Below, one piece after another: positions 1-6,035 of a stretch of 6,035 nucleotides of DNA (positions within the stretch are counted from its first letter, which is position 1; every line of letters begins with the position of its first letter). A program made the position numbers and the translations under genes. The stretch spans positions 1 through 6,035 of the forward strand of contig JANTHA010000135.1 in assembly GCA_024762625.1 (NCBI GenBank). Direction: 5' to 3'. A model generated the notes under the pieces. That model had not been told where the DNA came from. It worked only from the letters and a program-made list of their open reading frames with translations, and did not search any database. Origin of the DNA: Thiotrichaceae bacterium (GTDB lineage: Bacteria; Pseudomonadota; Gammaproteobacteria; Thiotrichales; Thiotrichaceae).

Positions 1-1
1 C

Positions 2-343
2 AACTGCGTGATTATCGGCCGCGCCGAGGCTTTTGCCTCGAAAAACAGAATCCCGCGCGCCGCACTGGATGGTTTCATGATGGGGCTGGGCTTTACCTTG
101 GTATTGATGGCGCTGGGCGCCATGCGCGAACTGATTGGCAATGGCACACTACTTTCAGAAGCATCCGTGATGTTTGGAGAAACCGCCAAAAACTGGAGCA
201 TCCAGGTATTTGAAGACTACAAAGGACTATTGCTTGCGATACTGCCGCCCGGCGCATTTATCGGCATGGGCTTTTTGATCGCCCTGAAAAACATGATCGA
301 CCGTCGTCTTGAATCAATCAAACGCACCAGAGAAGGTTTTTGA
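2..343 (+). CDS. rsxE: Ion-translocating electron transport complex subunit RsxE/RnfE, C-terminal part
   Basis: This is the last 113 residues of an inner-membrane subunit of the Rnf/Rsx complex, which moves electrons between ferredoxin/NADH and membrane carriers coupled to ion transport, and in enteric bacteria also keeps SoxR reduced. The gene is cut by the window start; full-length RsxE is a little over 200 residues, so about half is present. The frame opens with Asn-Cys followed by [10 protein letters not shown], a signature of the RnfA/RnfE and NqrD/NqrE families. By homology with Nqr, that Cys would help hold an iron-sulfur centre within the membrane. Two hydrophobic segments follow ([11 protein letters not shown] and [20 protein letters not shown]), then a basic cytoplasmic tail ending at TGA 341-343. 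The GTG at 8 is an internal Val codon, not a start. The next gene is convergent after 21 bp, so this is the end of the rsx transcript; nth, which often follows rsxE in gammaproteobacteria, is absent here. The identification is firm. Confidence 0.93.
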   Translation, partial: NCVIIGRAEAFASKNRIPRAALDGFMMGLGFTLVLMALGAMRELIGNGTLLSEASVMFGETAKNWSIQVFEDYKGLLLAILPPGAFIGMGFLIALKNMIDRRLESIKRTREGF

Positions 344-364
344 TACAGACTGATAAAAGATAAA

Positions 365-979
365 TCAGGGCCGCAATGAAATAATCATGCGCATCAAATC
401 CGACAGGGTGCGCGCTTCCATTTTGTCCATTACCTTGGCGCGGTGAGCTTCCACGGTGGACTGGCTGATATTGAGTTCCGCAGCGATATTTTTATTAAGC
501 ATGCCAGTCACAATCAGCTCCATCACTTCTTTTTCTCGTTCGGTTAGTCGATCCACCCTGGCCTGAATTTCAGCGAGTTTGGAGGCCTTGCCGCGTTGTT
601 CGGCATCCTGTTCGATGGCAATGTGAATGCTGTCCAGCAGTTGTTGTTCATTAAACGGTTTTTCCAGAAACTCCGACGCGCCCGCCTTGACGGCGCGCAC
701 CGCCATTTGCACATCGCCATGACCGGTTATGATGATAATCGGCGGACGCAACGGTTTCTTGTTCAATTCATCCTGCAGGCTGAGTCCGCTCATGCCCTTC
801 ATGCGCACATCCAGAATCAGACATCCCGGGCGCGAGGCGTCGAAACTTTCGAGATAGGCCTGAGCCGAATCATAGGTTTCCGCAACCAGCCCCACGGATT
901 CAATCAACATGGTCAGTGAATCACGAATAGCTTCGTCATCATCGACGATAAACACGGTAATTTGTTCGTTATCGCTCAC
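365..979 (-). CDS. FixJ/TtrR-type response regulator, receiver plus LuxR-type HTH
   Basis: This is a 204-residue DNA-binding response regulator, the likely phosphorylation partner of the kinase gene just upstream. Residues 7-120 form a receiver domain: acidic pocket D13-D14, phospho-acceptor D57 in LILDVRM, switch T85 in IIITGHGD, and K107 in EKPF. Residues about 143-200 form a GerE/LuxR-type helix-turn-helix, with LTEREKEVMELIVTG and NKNIAAELNISQSTVEAHR. The domain order and the GHGDVQMAVRAVKAGASEFLEKPF stretch are typical of the FixJ/TtrR/TodT group. The start is GTG at 979, overlapping the kinase stop in a GTGA 4-bp overlap, with a strong SD eight bases upstream; no alternative Met occurs before residue 24. 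Phosphorylation should drive dimerisation and promoter binding. Its target genes are not identifiable in this window. All key phosphorylation residues are intact. The family is certain; the TtrR-like assignment rests mainly on the partner kinase. Confidence 0.93.
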   Translation of the reverse strand: MSDNEQITVFIVDDDEAIRDSLTMLIESVGLVAETYDSAQAYLESFDASRPGCLILDVRMKGMSGLSLQDELNKKPLRPPIIIITGHGDVQMAVRAVKAGASEFLEKPFNEQQLLDSIHIAIEQDAEQRGKASKLAEIQARVDRLTEREKEVMELIVTGMLNKNIAAELNISQSTVEAHRAKVMDKMEARTLSDLMRMIISLRP

Positions 980-3201
980 GCCTGTTTCCTCCCTGATGCT
1001 TCTTCTGTCGCGCTGGTCTTTGTCGCTGTTTCAGTTGATGATATAACCGGAAAGTCTACAATATCCAGCTTGAAGCTGAAACTTAAACCGCCCTCTGCGT
1101 TTTTTTCAATACGAATCTGATCCTCATGCGCCTCAATAATGCCCTGGCTGATGGACAGACCCAGCCCCATGCCTTCTTCCTTGGTGGTGACAAACGGGTC
1201 GAAAACCTGATCCAACACATTTTGCGGCATACCGCTTCCCGAATCTATCACTTTTATCATCACCTTGTCATCTGATGTGCGTCGACTCTGCAACACCAGA
1301 CGGCGCTGTTTGACGGGCGTGTCTTCCATCGCTTCGATGGCGTTTCTCAATAGATTCAGAATCACCTGTTCAATCTGGGTATCCTGCGCCAGCGCGAGTT
1401 TCACCGAATCATCCAGGTCGAGGCTGAAATCAACCTTCTTGCGCGCGATTTCCATGCGCGTCAATTCGATCACCGTATCAAGCATATTGGCGATCTTGAC
1501 CGGCTTTTTTTCCGGTAAATCCTTATGCACAAAATGTCGAATCTGCTTGATTACATTCGCCGCGCGCTGGGCCTGGGTCGATATTTTCTCCATGACATCC
1601 GAGCAATGTTCCTGCATCGGCTGATTCGATTCAAGCATGCGAATGCAGGCGCGCGAGTAATTGTTGATCACAGTCAGCGGCTGGTTCAGTTCATGCGCGA
1701 TGCCGGACGCCATCTCGCCCAGCATACTGAGGCGAGCAACATGAGCCAGTTGCAACTGGTGTTCGCGGTTTTTATCTTCCACCAGCTTTCTTGCCGTGGT
1801 GTCACGAAACACCACAACGCTACCAATTATTTTTTCATCCACGCCCTTGATTGGCGTGCTGCTGTATTCCACCGAGATGGATGAGCCATCTTTTTTCCAG
1901 AACACATCATCATTGATATAACGCGGCGCGGCTTCCATCGTGGTCGTATAGACCGGACATTCATCAATCGGGTGGGGCGAACCATCCGCATGAGAATGAT
2001 GCAGCATGCGATGCGAATTTTTACCGATGAGTTCATCCACGCGCCAACCAGTCAGAGCCGACATGGCCTGATTGGCGAAGGTGCACTTACCTTCCAGATC
2101 CACGCCAAAAATGCCATCGCTCACCGAATCCAGTATACGCTCATAATAACGCTCCATGCGACGCTGCACCCGCTTCAAACCACGGTTACGGCGAATCACT
2201 GCGGAGATCACGACACCCATCAATAACAGGGTAAGCAAGGCCAGCAACGACCAATACCAGTATTTTTTGATTGCATCCTCAAGTGTAAACCGCGCGATTT
2301 CATCGTAGGGCGGTAGCTTAAGCTCCTGGAACAGTTCATGCACCTGTTGATAATCCAGCGGCAAATCCCAACCGGCATACTTACCGGCTTGCGCCGCCGG
2401 ATGATCTTTTGGCATGGCAAATAGCGCCAGCGCGACTTTTTTGGCAAGTTCGTCCGAGGTTTGTTGAACCTTGCTAAAAGGCCATTCCGGATACAGCCGG
2501 GTGCTCAAACGGAAAGGAAAAGCCGCTACTTTTTGCGGATTAATGACGCGGATATCATCCGGATTCAAATCACCCGATGCCGCCATTCGCTCCAGTATGT
2601 CGGTTCGCACTGTGCCTGCGTCAACATCACCATGAACAACCGAATTCACCACATGGTCATGAATACCGCCAAACTCTAATCGGGAAAAATCGTCATAAGG
2701 GTTGATACCCTTGTCATTGAGTTCACGCCAGGCCATCTGGAAGCCGCCCAGAGAAGTCGCATCCACCGCCATGAATGATTTGCCGCGTAAATCTTCCAGC
2801 CTCTGGATATCCCTGCGATCATTGCGGGTAAAAATCACACCGCCAAACATTTTGTAAGCGTTTTTTCCACGCAGGTTATACATGGTCGCCAACCGCGAGA
2901 CGCGATACCGGTATTCAAGATTCACATAAATGCCGGGGTTGACCAGAATGAAGTCCACCTGATTATCGCGCACCGCCGGGTTTACCTCGTCAAAATCAAG
3001 CGGCACGATCTCAAAATCATAGTCGGGAAGCTGGTTGGTCAGATAAGCCGCGGTTGGATTCCAGGCGTTCAGCGTAAATTGATCGCCGCGATGGCTCAGC
3101 ACGCCAATCTTGATAAACGCATCTTCGGCGCGACTAGCCGGCGCCGCAAAGATCAGGGCGAAAGCGCAATACAATAATAAATAACGGAAATAACTTCGCA
3201 T
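976..3201 (-). CDS. TtrS-like sensor histidine kinase: PhnD-type periplasmic domain, PAS, HisKA, HATPase
   Basis: This is a 741-residue inner-membrane sensor kinase. Residues 1-25 are a signal peptide (hydrophobic LLLYCAFALIFAA, cleavage after ASRA). Residues about 28-300 resemble the PhnD-like periplasmic binding family: IGVLSHRGD at the start, VDFILVNPGIY near 82-92, and HDHVVNSVVHGDVDAGTVRTDILE at 181-204, a pattern typical of TtrS-type tetrathionate sensors. One transmembrane helix spans about 314-336. A short linker leads to a PAS domain (about 352-470). The HPK4-type kinase core has H503 in SGIAHELNQPL as phospho-acceptor, an N box ending at N620 (LNLLRNAIEAM), G1 at 653-657 (DSGSG), an F box (DPFVTTK) and G2 (GMGLGLSISQG). 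The mature periplasmic part contains no cysteine. TtrS proteins are usually shorter; the PAS domain is the extra element. The C-terminal 25 residues are polar and low in complexity. The start ATG at 3201 is chosen for the signal peptide; its SD is weak. The ligand is unknown: tetrathionate is one option, but no reductase genes are near. Confidence 0.92.
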   Translation of the reverse strand: MRSYFRYLLLYCAFALIFAAPASRAEDAFIKIGVLSHRGDQFTLNAWNPTAAYLTNQLPDYDFEIVPLDFDEVNPAVRDNQVDFILVNPGIYVNLEYRYRVSRLATMYNLRGKNAYKMFGGVIFTRNDRRDIQRLEDLRGKSFMAVDATSLGGFQMAWRELNDKGINPYDDFSRLEFGGIHDHVVNSVVHGDVDAGTVRTDILERMAASGDLNPDDIRVINPQKVAAFPFRLSTRLYPEWPFSKVQQTSDELAKKVALALFAMPKDHPAAQAGKYAGWDLPLDYQQVHELFQELKLPPYDEIARFTLEDAIKKYWYWSLLALLTLLLMGVVISAVIRRNRGLKRVQRRMERYYERILDSVSDGIFGVDLEGKCTFANQAMSALTGWRVDELIGKNSHRMLHHSHADGSPHPIDECPVYTTTMEAAPRYINDDVFWKKDGSSISVEYSSTPIKGVDEKIIGSVVVFRDTTARKLVEDKNREHQLQLAHVARLSMLGEMASGIAHELNQPLTVINNYSRACIRMLESNQPMQEHCSDVMEKISTQAQRAANVIKQIRHFVHKDLPEKKPVKIANMLDTVIELTRMEIARKKVDFSLDLDDSVKLALAQDTQIEQVILNLLRNAIEAMEDTPVKQRRLVLQSRRTSDDKVMIKVIDSGSGMPQNVLDQVFDPFVTTKEEGMGLGLSISQGIIEAHEDQIRIEKNAEGGLSFSFKLDIVDFPVISSTETATKTSATEEASGRKQA
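988..992 (-). promoter_or_regulatory. Ribosome binding site of the response regulator
   Basis: The minus strand reads GGGAGGAAACAGGCGTG. The GGAGG core lies eight bases before the GTG, inside the last codons of the kinase. It decides the non-ATG start and indicates that the two genes are translationally coupled. Confidence 0.8.
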
Positions 3202-3363
3202 CTATATCAGTCTAACTTAAGGACACCCCTAATAATAGGATAATCCTTTTGGATATGATAGCTTGTAGCCTTGTAGAAGAAGCATCCTGTTTTAATTGAG
3301 ATGCCCTTTAACTTAAAACAGCAACAAGCTACGCCAAATGTAAACGAATCTCAAAGGATAATC
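3202..3363. promoter_or_regulatory. Divergent intergenic region between kinase and SDR gene, with GGAT/ATCC inverted motifs
   Basis: This 162-bp stretch must carry the start signals of the minus-strand kinase-regulator operon and the plus-strand SDR gene. It is AT-rich. At 3238-3254 it reads GGATaATCCttttGGAT, which is two overlapping inverted repeats sharing the central ATCC. A TATTAT hexamer on the minus strand (3237-3232) and a TATGAT hexamer on the plus strand (3254-3259) flank or touch it, but neither has a good -35 at the right distance. A tandem CTTGTAG pair lies at 3262-3268 and 3270-3276. The region is therefore a plausible regulatory segment; the exact promoters are not resolved. 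Confidence 0.35.
3353..3358 (+). promoter_or_regulatory. Ribosome binding site that sets the SDR gene start
   Basis: AAAGGA lies five bases before the ATG at 3364. The upstream in-frame ATG at 3301 has no comparable SD and would only add 21 polar residues in front of the nucleotide-binding fold, so 3364 is preferred. Confidence 0.75.
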
Positions 3364-4344
3364 ATGTATAAAGAACGTTATCTGATTACCGGCGGCACTG
3401 GCTTTATCGGTATGCAACTGCTTAAACAGCTGTTGCTGGATGGTCACGATATTCATGTGCTAACGCGAAATGAAGTCACCGCGATGCAGCGCTTTTCACA
3501 ACTTGTCAACGACATCAAACAGAAACACCCTGCTCAAGACCTTGCCTTAGGCTCGGTTAAAACGCTTGGCAGCCTGGATTCCATACCGGAGGATGCCGCC
3601 TTCGATGTGGTCGTCAACCTGGCAGGTCAAGGTATCGCGGACAAATGCTGGACGAACCAAGTCAAGCAACAGTTGCTGGACAGCCGCATCCAGACAAGCC
3701 GCGCGCTGTATGAATTTCTCAAGGATGCTCTGGTAAAACCGGATGTGTTCATCAGCGGCTCTGCGCTGGGTTATTACGGACTCAGCCACGGCGATGCGCC
3801 ACTGGATGAATCCGCCAAAGGCGATGACAGCTTCTCCAGTCAACTCTGTTTAGCCTGGGAAAATGAAGCCAGACGCGTGGAGGATTTGGGTATCCGCACC
3901 TGCTATTTGCGCACCGGCATCGTACTTGGCAACACCGTTGAAGGAAAAGCAGGCGGCGCACTGGCGAAGATGCTGCCGACTTTTAGATGGGGACTGGGCG
4001 GCCCCATTGGATCCGGCGCACAATGGATGTCATGGGTTCATATGGATGATCTGGTCGGCATGATTCGATATGCGATTGAGGAAGAATCCATCAGCGGCCC
4101 GATCAATGCAACGGCCCCCTACCCCGTCACAAACAAAACCTTTGCGCGCGAATTGGGAAAAGCCTTGAAAAGACCGGCGATTTTACCAATGCCCGCCTTT
4201 CTATTGCGATTGATGTTAGGTCAGATGGGCGAAGAACTTCTGCTTTCGGGTCAAAAAGTAATCCCCAAAAAGATGCTGGATGCGGGGTATGAATTTCGTT
4301 TTGCCAATCTGCAAGATGCTTTGCAGGATATTCTGGATCGCTGA
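3364..4344 (+). CDS. TIGR01777/YfcH-family NAD(P)-binding epimerase-like protein
   Basis: This is a 326-residue cytoplasmic protein of the extended SDR superfamily, TIGR01777 group (E. coli YfcH, human SDR39U1). The N-terminal Rossmann fold has the dinucleotide motif GGTGFIG at 10-16, followed by the NLAG motif at 85-88 (VVVNLAGQGIADK, close to the YfcH pattern NLAGxPIAxKRW). The family signature SGSALGYYG is at 131-139; Tyr is in the usual active-site region but the classical YxxxK is not obvious, as in other members. GLGGPIGSGxQWMSWVHMDD at 210-229 is the most conserved family block. The C-terminal DUF1731-type region (about 270-320) includes RPAILPMPAFLLRL and the LLSGQKVIPKKMLDAGYEFRF pattern. 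Length matches the family (about 300). A longer frame from ATG 3301 exists but is less likely. The substrate is not established for this family, and context gives no clue: the gene is divergent from the kinase and convergent with the next gene. Family assignment is firm; the enzymatic role is open. Confidence 0.93.
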   Translation: MYKERYLITGGTGFIGMQLLKQLLLDGHDIHVLTRNEVTAMQRFSQLVNDIKQKHPAQDLALGSVKTLGSLDSIPEDAAFDVVVNLAGQGIADKCWTNQVKQQLLDSRIQTSRALYEFLKDALVKPDVFISGSALGYYGLSHGDAPLDESAKGDDSFSSQLCLAWENEARRVEDLGIRTCYLRTGIVLGNTVEGKAGGALAKMLPTFRWGLGGPIGSGAQWMSWVHMDDLVGMIRYAIEEESISGPINATAPYPVTNKTFARELGKALKRPAILPMPAFLLRLMLGQMGEELLLSGQKVIPKKMLDAGYEFRFANLQDALQDILDR

Positions 4345-4371
4345 TTTGAACCACTCAACGACACTTTAAGA

Positions 4372-4680
4372 CTAGTCAAAACACCTGTCCACATACAAAT
4401 TCTTCCAGTACTTCCGTCTGCTCTCCAGCCGGTCATAATCGGACGCCTTATAGCCCCGCTTCATGCGCTCCTCGGCAATCAGTTTCTGTCTTTCAATATA
4501 GTCGCACATGGACTGTTTATCTTTGAATTTCTTGCGTTCAAATTTTTGGGCATGGCTCTGGGCATAGCTTTGGGAATAGTCTTGAGCAAATAAATGCAGC
4601 GACAATAATGAAGACAATAACGTGGCAGATAAAGCGACAAATAGCGTGACAAATAATTTGCCAGGGGCAGTTATTTTCAT
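4372..4680 (-). CDS. Small exported protein of unknown function with two cysteines
   Basis: I do not recognise this 102-residue protein. An N-terminal signal peptide is clear: MKITAPGK, then a hydrophobic run (LFVTLFVALSATLLSSLLSLHLFA) with probable cleavage after LFA, about residue 32. The mature part of about 70 residues begins with a Gln/Ser/Tyr repeat (YSQSYAQSHAQ), then becomes strongly charged and probably helical (ERKKFKDKQ, YIERQKLIAEERMKRGYKASDYDRLESRRKYW). It ends four residues after the region's second Cys (VDRCFD stretch). The two cysteines, one in QSMCDYIE and one in DRCFD, bracket the helical part and could form a disulfide in the periplasm. The start ATG at 4680 has only a weak SD (TTGGAT) but a well-spaced promoter lies just upstream. 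The gene converges on the SDR gene with a 27-bp gap and diverges from the hydrolase gene. A real small gene is likely because of the signal peptide, the cysteine spacing and the promoter. Confidence 0.72.
   Translation of the reverse strand: MKITAPGKLFVTLFVALSATLLSSLLSLHLFAQDYSQSYAQSHAQKFERKKFKDKQSMCDYIERQKLIAEERMKRGYKASDYDRLESRRKYWKNLYVDRCFD
4539..4586. repeat. 12-bp imperfect tandem repeat, cluster A, inside the small exported gene
   Basis: Four units read on the plus strand: caaatttttggg, catggctctggg, catagctttggg, aatagtcttgag. Units two and three differ at two positions. On the minus strand the repeat is in frame and encodes the four-residue period of YSQSYAQSHAQ. The same unit family occurs again at 4914-4973. 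Confidence 0.6.
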
Positions 4681-4711
4681 TTTTTATTATCCAATTTATT
4701 GAAGTTGATCA

Positions 4712-4740
4712 ATTATGATTATTGAATATCCGGGGGTCAA
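4712..4740 (-). promoter_or_regulatory. Sigma70-like promoter of the small exported gene
   Basis: On the minus strand TTGACC (4740-4735) and CATAAT (4717-4712) are separated by exactly 17 bases. Each hexamer matches five of six consensus bases. The predicted transcript start, near 4705, leaves a leader of about 25 bases before the ATG at 4680. The -10 element lies within an AT-rich stretch that also contains a TCAAT-N7-ATTGA inverted repeat (4709-4725). Confidence 0.55.
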
Positions 4741-4913
4741 TCTGCACCGATAAATGGCGCCAGGTTTTGCATGCCGGCTATTTCTTCTGCTATTTCTTCC
4801 GTGAGTATTTCAAAATTATGTCTTTGATGCGCCTTTAATCAGGAAAAAAGACAAAGCCATCCTGATCAACTATTCATTTAAAACAGACTATGCGCTAATG
4901 TACAAAATCCTGG

Positions 4914-4985
4914 CAAAGCGCTTAACATAGCTCTTAACATTGCTCTTAACATAGCCCTGAACAATGTTCCAGGCATAACCTGATA
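4914..4985. repeat. 12-bp imperfect tandem repeat, cluster B, upstream of the hydrolase gene
   Basis: Units on the plus strand are caaagcgcttaa, catagctcttaa, cattgctcttaa, catagccctgaa, then the more diverged caatgttccagg and cataacctgata. The second and third units differ by one base. The consensus is close to cluster A (catagctctggg type), in the same register. The minus strand reads through it in an open frame with a KSxV period. It ends about 32 bp before the ATG of the hydrolase gene, so it may also act as a set of binding sites or simply lie in the leader. Confidence 0.65.
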
Positions 4986-5017
4986 AACGCCCAATCAACC
5001 CGAGATGACAGCCAATC

Positions 5018-6035
5018 ATGACTAACAAAATTTTAAATATTTTCCTGATTACCCTACTTGCTTGTTCCGGTGTAGCAACAAAAAGCGCTTTCGCTGAAGC
5101 GCGTTTTATCGTCGCCAATGACAGCGCAGCCACCAGCATCAATAAAACGGTTTCAATTCCGGTGTTAGAAAATGATGTGGGCGACAATCTGTCCATTTCA
5201 TCCGCCAGCGCATTCTCACAGGAAGGCGGTCGAATCGTCATTAATCAATCCGCCAGCAAACTTGTTTACACCCCTTCAGCCGGGTTTAGTGGTGCGGATT
5301 CATTCTGGTATGAAGCAAAAGACCAAAACGGACAGACGCGGACTGCGCTTGTAACAGTACGGGTGACGACTACGCTTGCGAGAGACGGAGCTCCTCTTGA
5401 TTTTGAAATTATCCCGATGCATTACGGGCTACTCAATGGCGAACCTCATACATTTGGTGAAAACGAAGGCTTAACTCCATTTACCCTGGCGAATGATGTC
5501 AACGCTGGCGATACCATCATTAACTTGACGCCTGGCGGCGCCAATCTTAACGAATCTGAATTAATCGTCTATTTATCAACCAGCGGCATCTACCATGTGG
5601 CCCAGGTGGCCAGCGTCAATGGCGATAGCGTCACCTTGAGCAAAGGCCTGGAAGAAGGTATTGCAGCAGGGCAAAACCTGTGGAACTTTTATTTTAGTTC
5701 ATCCCATCCCAACGCGGTTGGCTACAAAGCCATCGCTGATTTCGCACTGAGCAAACTGGATAGCGCTTCGCTTGAAAACAAAACACACGGATTCGAAGGC
5801 GACAGCTGGTTTGAAGATAATCCTGACGACCCCAATGATGGCGTCTTCGTTGACCGGATAAAGGAAAGAATTAACATTACGCAGGCGATTAACACAGCCT
5901 CTGGCGGCGCAACATCAAAAGACACCCTTGATTTTTTTGATGTCCATTTCCCACCTGACAGCCCCGCCCCGGATTTTATCTGGCTGGTTTCCGGAACCAA
6001 TGATTACTGGAACAAGACGCCCGTTGAGACGTATA
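5018..6035 (+). CDS. Exported Ig/cadherin-like SGNH (GDSL) hydrolase, 3' end beyond the window
   Basis: The frame is open from ATG 5018 to the window end (339 residues seen, no stop). Residues 1-26 are an export signal, with cleavage likely after SAFA; a lipoprotein site at C16 (LLAC) is an alternative. Residues about 31-117 match a bacterial Ig/cadherin-like domain (VSIPVLENDVGDNLSI, LVYTPSAGFSGADSFWYEAKD, TALVTVRV). Residues about 150-224 look like a beta-rich segment (LANDVNAGDTIINL, VASVNGDSVTLSKGL). Then HPNAVGYKAIADFA at 230-243 resembles SGNH block V, but the Asp expected three residues before His is Ser227. After it come block I GDSW (nucleophile S263), a Gly-rich block II candidate (SGGATS, 295-300) and block III GTND (326-329). 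SGNH enzymes hydrolyse esters, often on lipids or acetylated polysaccharides; the substrate here is unknown. The protein should be periplasmic, cell-surface or secreted. The start is the first in-frame ATG after an upstream stop (5006-5008); its SD is weak. An antisense frame over the 5' part is rejected. Confidence 0.8.
   Translation, partial: MTNKILNIFLITLLACSGVATKSAFAEARFIVANDSAATSINKTVSIPVLENDVGDNLSISSASAFSQEGGRIVINQSASKLVYTPSAGFSGADSFWYEAKDQNGQTRTALVTVRVTTTLARDGAPLDFEIIPMHYGLLNGEPHTFGENEGLTPFTLANDVNAGDTIINLTPGGANLNESELIVYLSTSGIYHVAQVASVNGDSVTLSKGLEEGIAAGQNLWNFYFSSSHPNAVGYKAIADFALSKLDSASLENKTHGFEGDSWFEDNPDDPNDGVFVDRIKERINITQAINTASGGATSKDTLDFFDVHFPPDSPAPDFIWLVSGTNDYWNKTPVETY

Larger units (their letters stand above)
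4681..5017. other. 337-bp divergent intergenic region without a supported gene
   Basis: Apart from the minus-strand promoter at 4712-4740 and the repeats at 4914-4985, I see no coding sequence here. A two-unit 12-bp direct repeat (gctatttcttct, gctatttcttcc) lies at 4777-4800. A 6-bp inverted repeat, ATCAGG at 4838-4843 and CCTGAT at 4861-4866, is separated by 17 bases and could be an operator or a weak hairpin. A 12-codon frame at 4715-4753 is too short to call. No convincing plus-strand promoter for the hydrolase gene was found, although TTAACA hexamers recur inside the repeats. Confidence 0.5.

Noticed and set aside
344..364. A terminator between rsxE and the response regulator
   Set aside because: The 21-bp convergent gap has no stable hairpin followed by a T-run on either strand.
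1265..2226. Several plus-strand frames and minus-strand alternative frames inside the kinase gene
   Set aside because: They shadow the PAS and kinase domains, whose motifs are intact in the chosen frame.
3301..3363. A 21-residue N-terminal extension of the SDR protein from ATG 3301
   Set aside because: It lacks a good SD, is polar, and family members begin just before the GGTGFIG motif; ATG 3364 has AAAGGA at good spacing.
4345..4380. GACTAGTC palindrome (4370-4377) as a terminator for the SDR gene
   Set aside because: It is an uninterrupted 8-bp palindrome with no loop and no T-run, and it overlaps the stop codon of the convergent gene.
4914..4985. Cluster B repeats as a CRISPR array or iteron origin
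   Set aside because: The 12-bp units are directly adjacent with no spacers, and no replication or cas gene is near.
4888..5241. A 117-codon minus-strand open frame overlapping the start of the hydrolase gene
   Set aside because: Its 3' half is made of the 12-bp repeats and its 5' half is antisense to the signal peptide and Ig-like domain of the hydrolase. It has no recognisable domain. Only the repeat-encoded stretch is kept, as a possible paralogue remnant.
5722..6000. Minus-strand frame of 92 codons within the hydrolase gene
   Set aside because: It is antisense to the GDS and GTND blocks and has no family features of its own.

Overview
The window looks like chromosomal DNA of a gammaproteobacterium with moderate GC content. 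The reasons are an Rnf/Rsx electron-transport gene, a FixJ/TtrR-type response regulator with its kinase, a YfcH-type nucleotide-sugar-epimerase-like protein, and SD-led, tightly packed genes. I see no rRNA, tRNA, CRISPR array, transposase or phage gene. The genus cannot be fixed from this sequence.

Layout: (1) 2-343, plus strand: the C-terminal half of RsxE/RnfE, cut by the window start. (2) 365-3201, minus strand: a two-gene signalling operon converging on rsxE. The first gene is a 741-residue membrane sensor histidine kinase with a PhnD-like periplasmic binding domain, one membrane helix, a PAS domain and a kinase core. The second is a 204-residue FixJ-family response regulator whose GTG start overlaps the kinase stop by 4 bp. 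The pair has the architecture of the tetrathionate sensor TtrS/TtrR plus an added PAS domain, but no tetrathionate reductase genes are visible. (3) 3364-4344, plus strand: a TIGR01777/YfcH-family SDR protein, divergent from the kinase. (4) 4372-4680, minus strand: a small exported protein of unknown function with two cysteines, preceded by a good sigma70-like promoter. (5) 4681-5017: a divergent intergenic region with 12-bp tandem repeats. (6) 5018 to the window end, plus strand: a long open frame with no stop in the window. It encodes an exported Ig/cadherin-like protein followed by an SGNH (GDSL) hydrolase.

The only genes with a clear functional link are the kinase and regulator: the kinase would bind a small ligand in the periplasm, integrate a second cytoplasmic cue through PAS, and phosphorylate the regulator, which then controls transcription elsewhere. 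The other genes look like independent units.

The two most unusual features are at the right end. In the SGNH protein a block-V-like segment (HPNxxGYxxIAD) lies before the GDS, Gly and GTND blocks, which is the reverse of the family order. In addition, a 12-bp repeat family occurs in two clusters about 330 bp apart, one inside the small exported gene and one upstream of the hydrolase gene; both encode similar four-residue periods on the minus strand.
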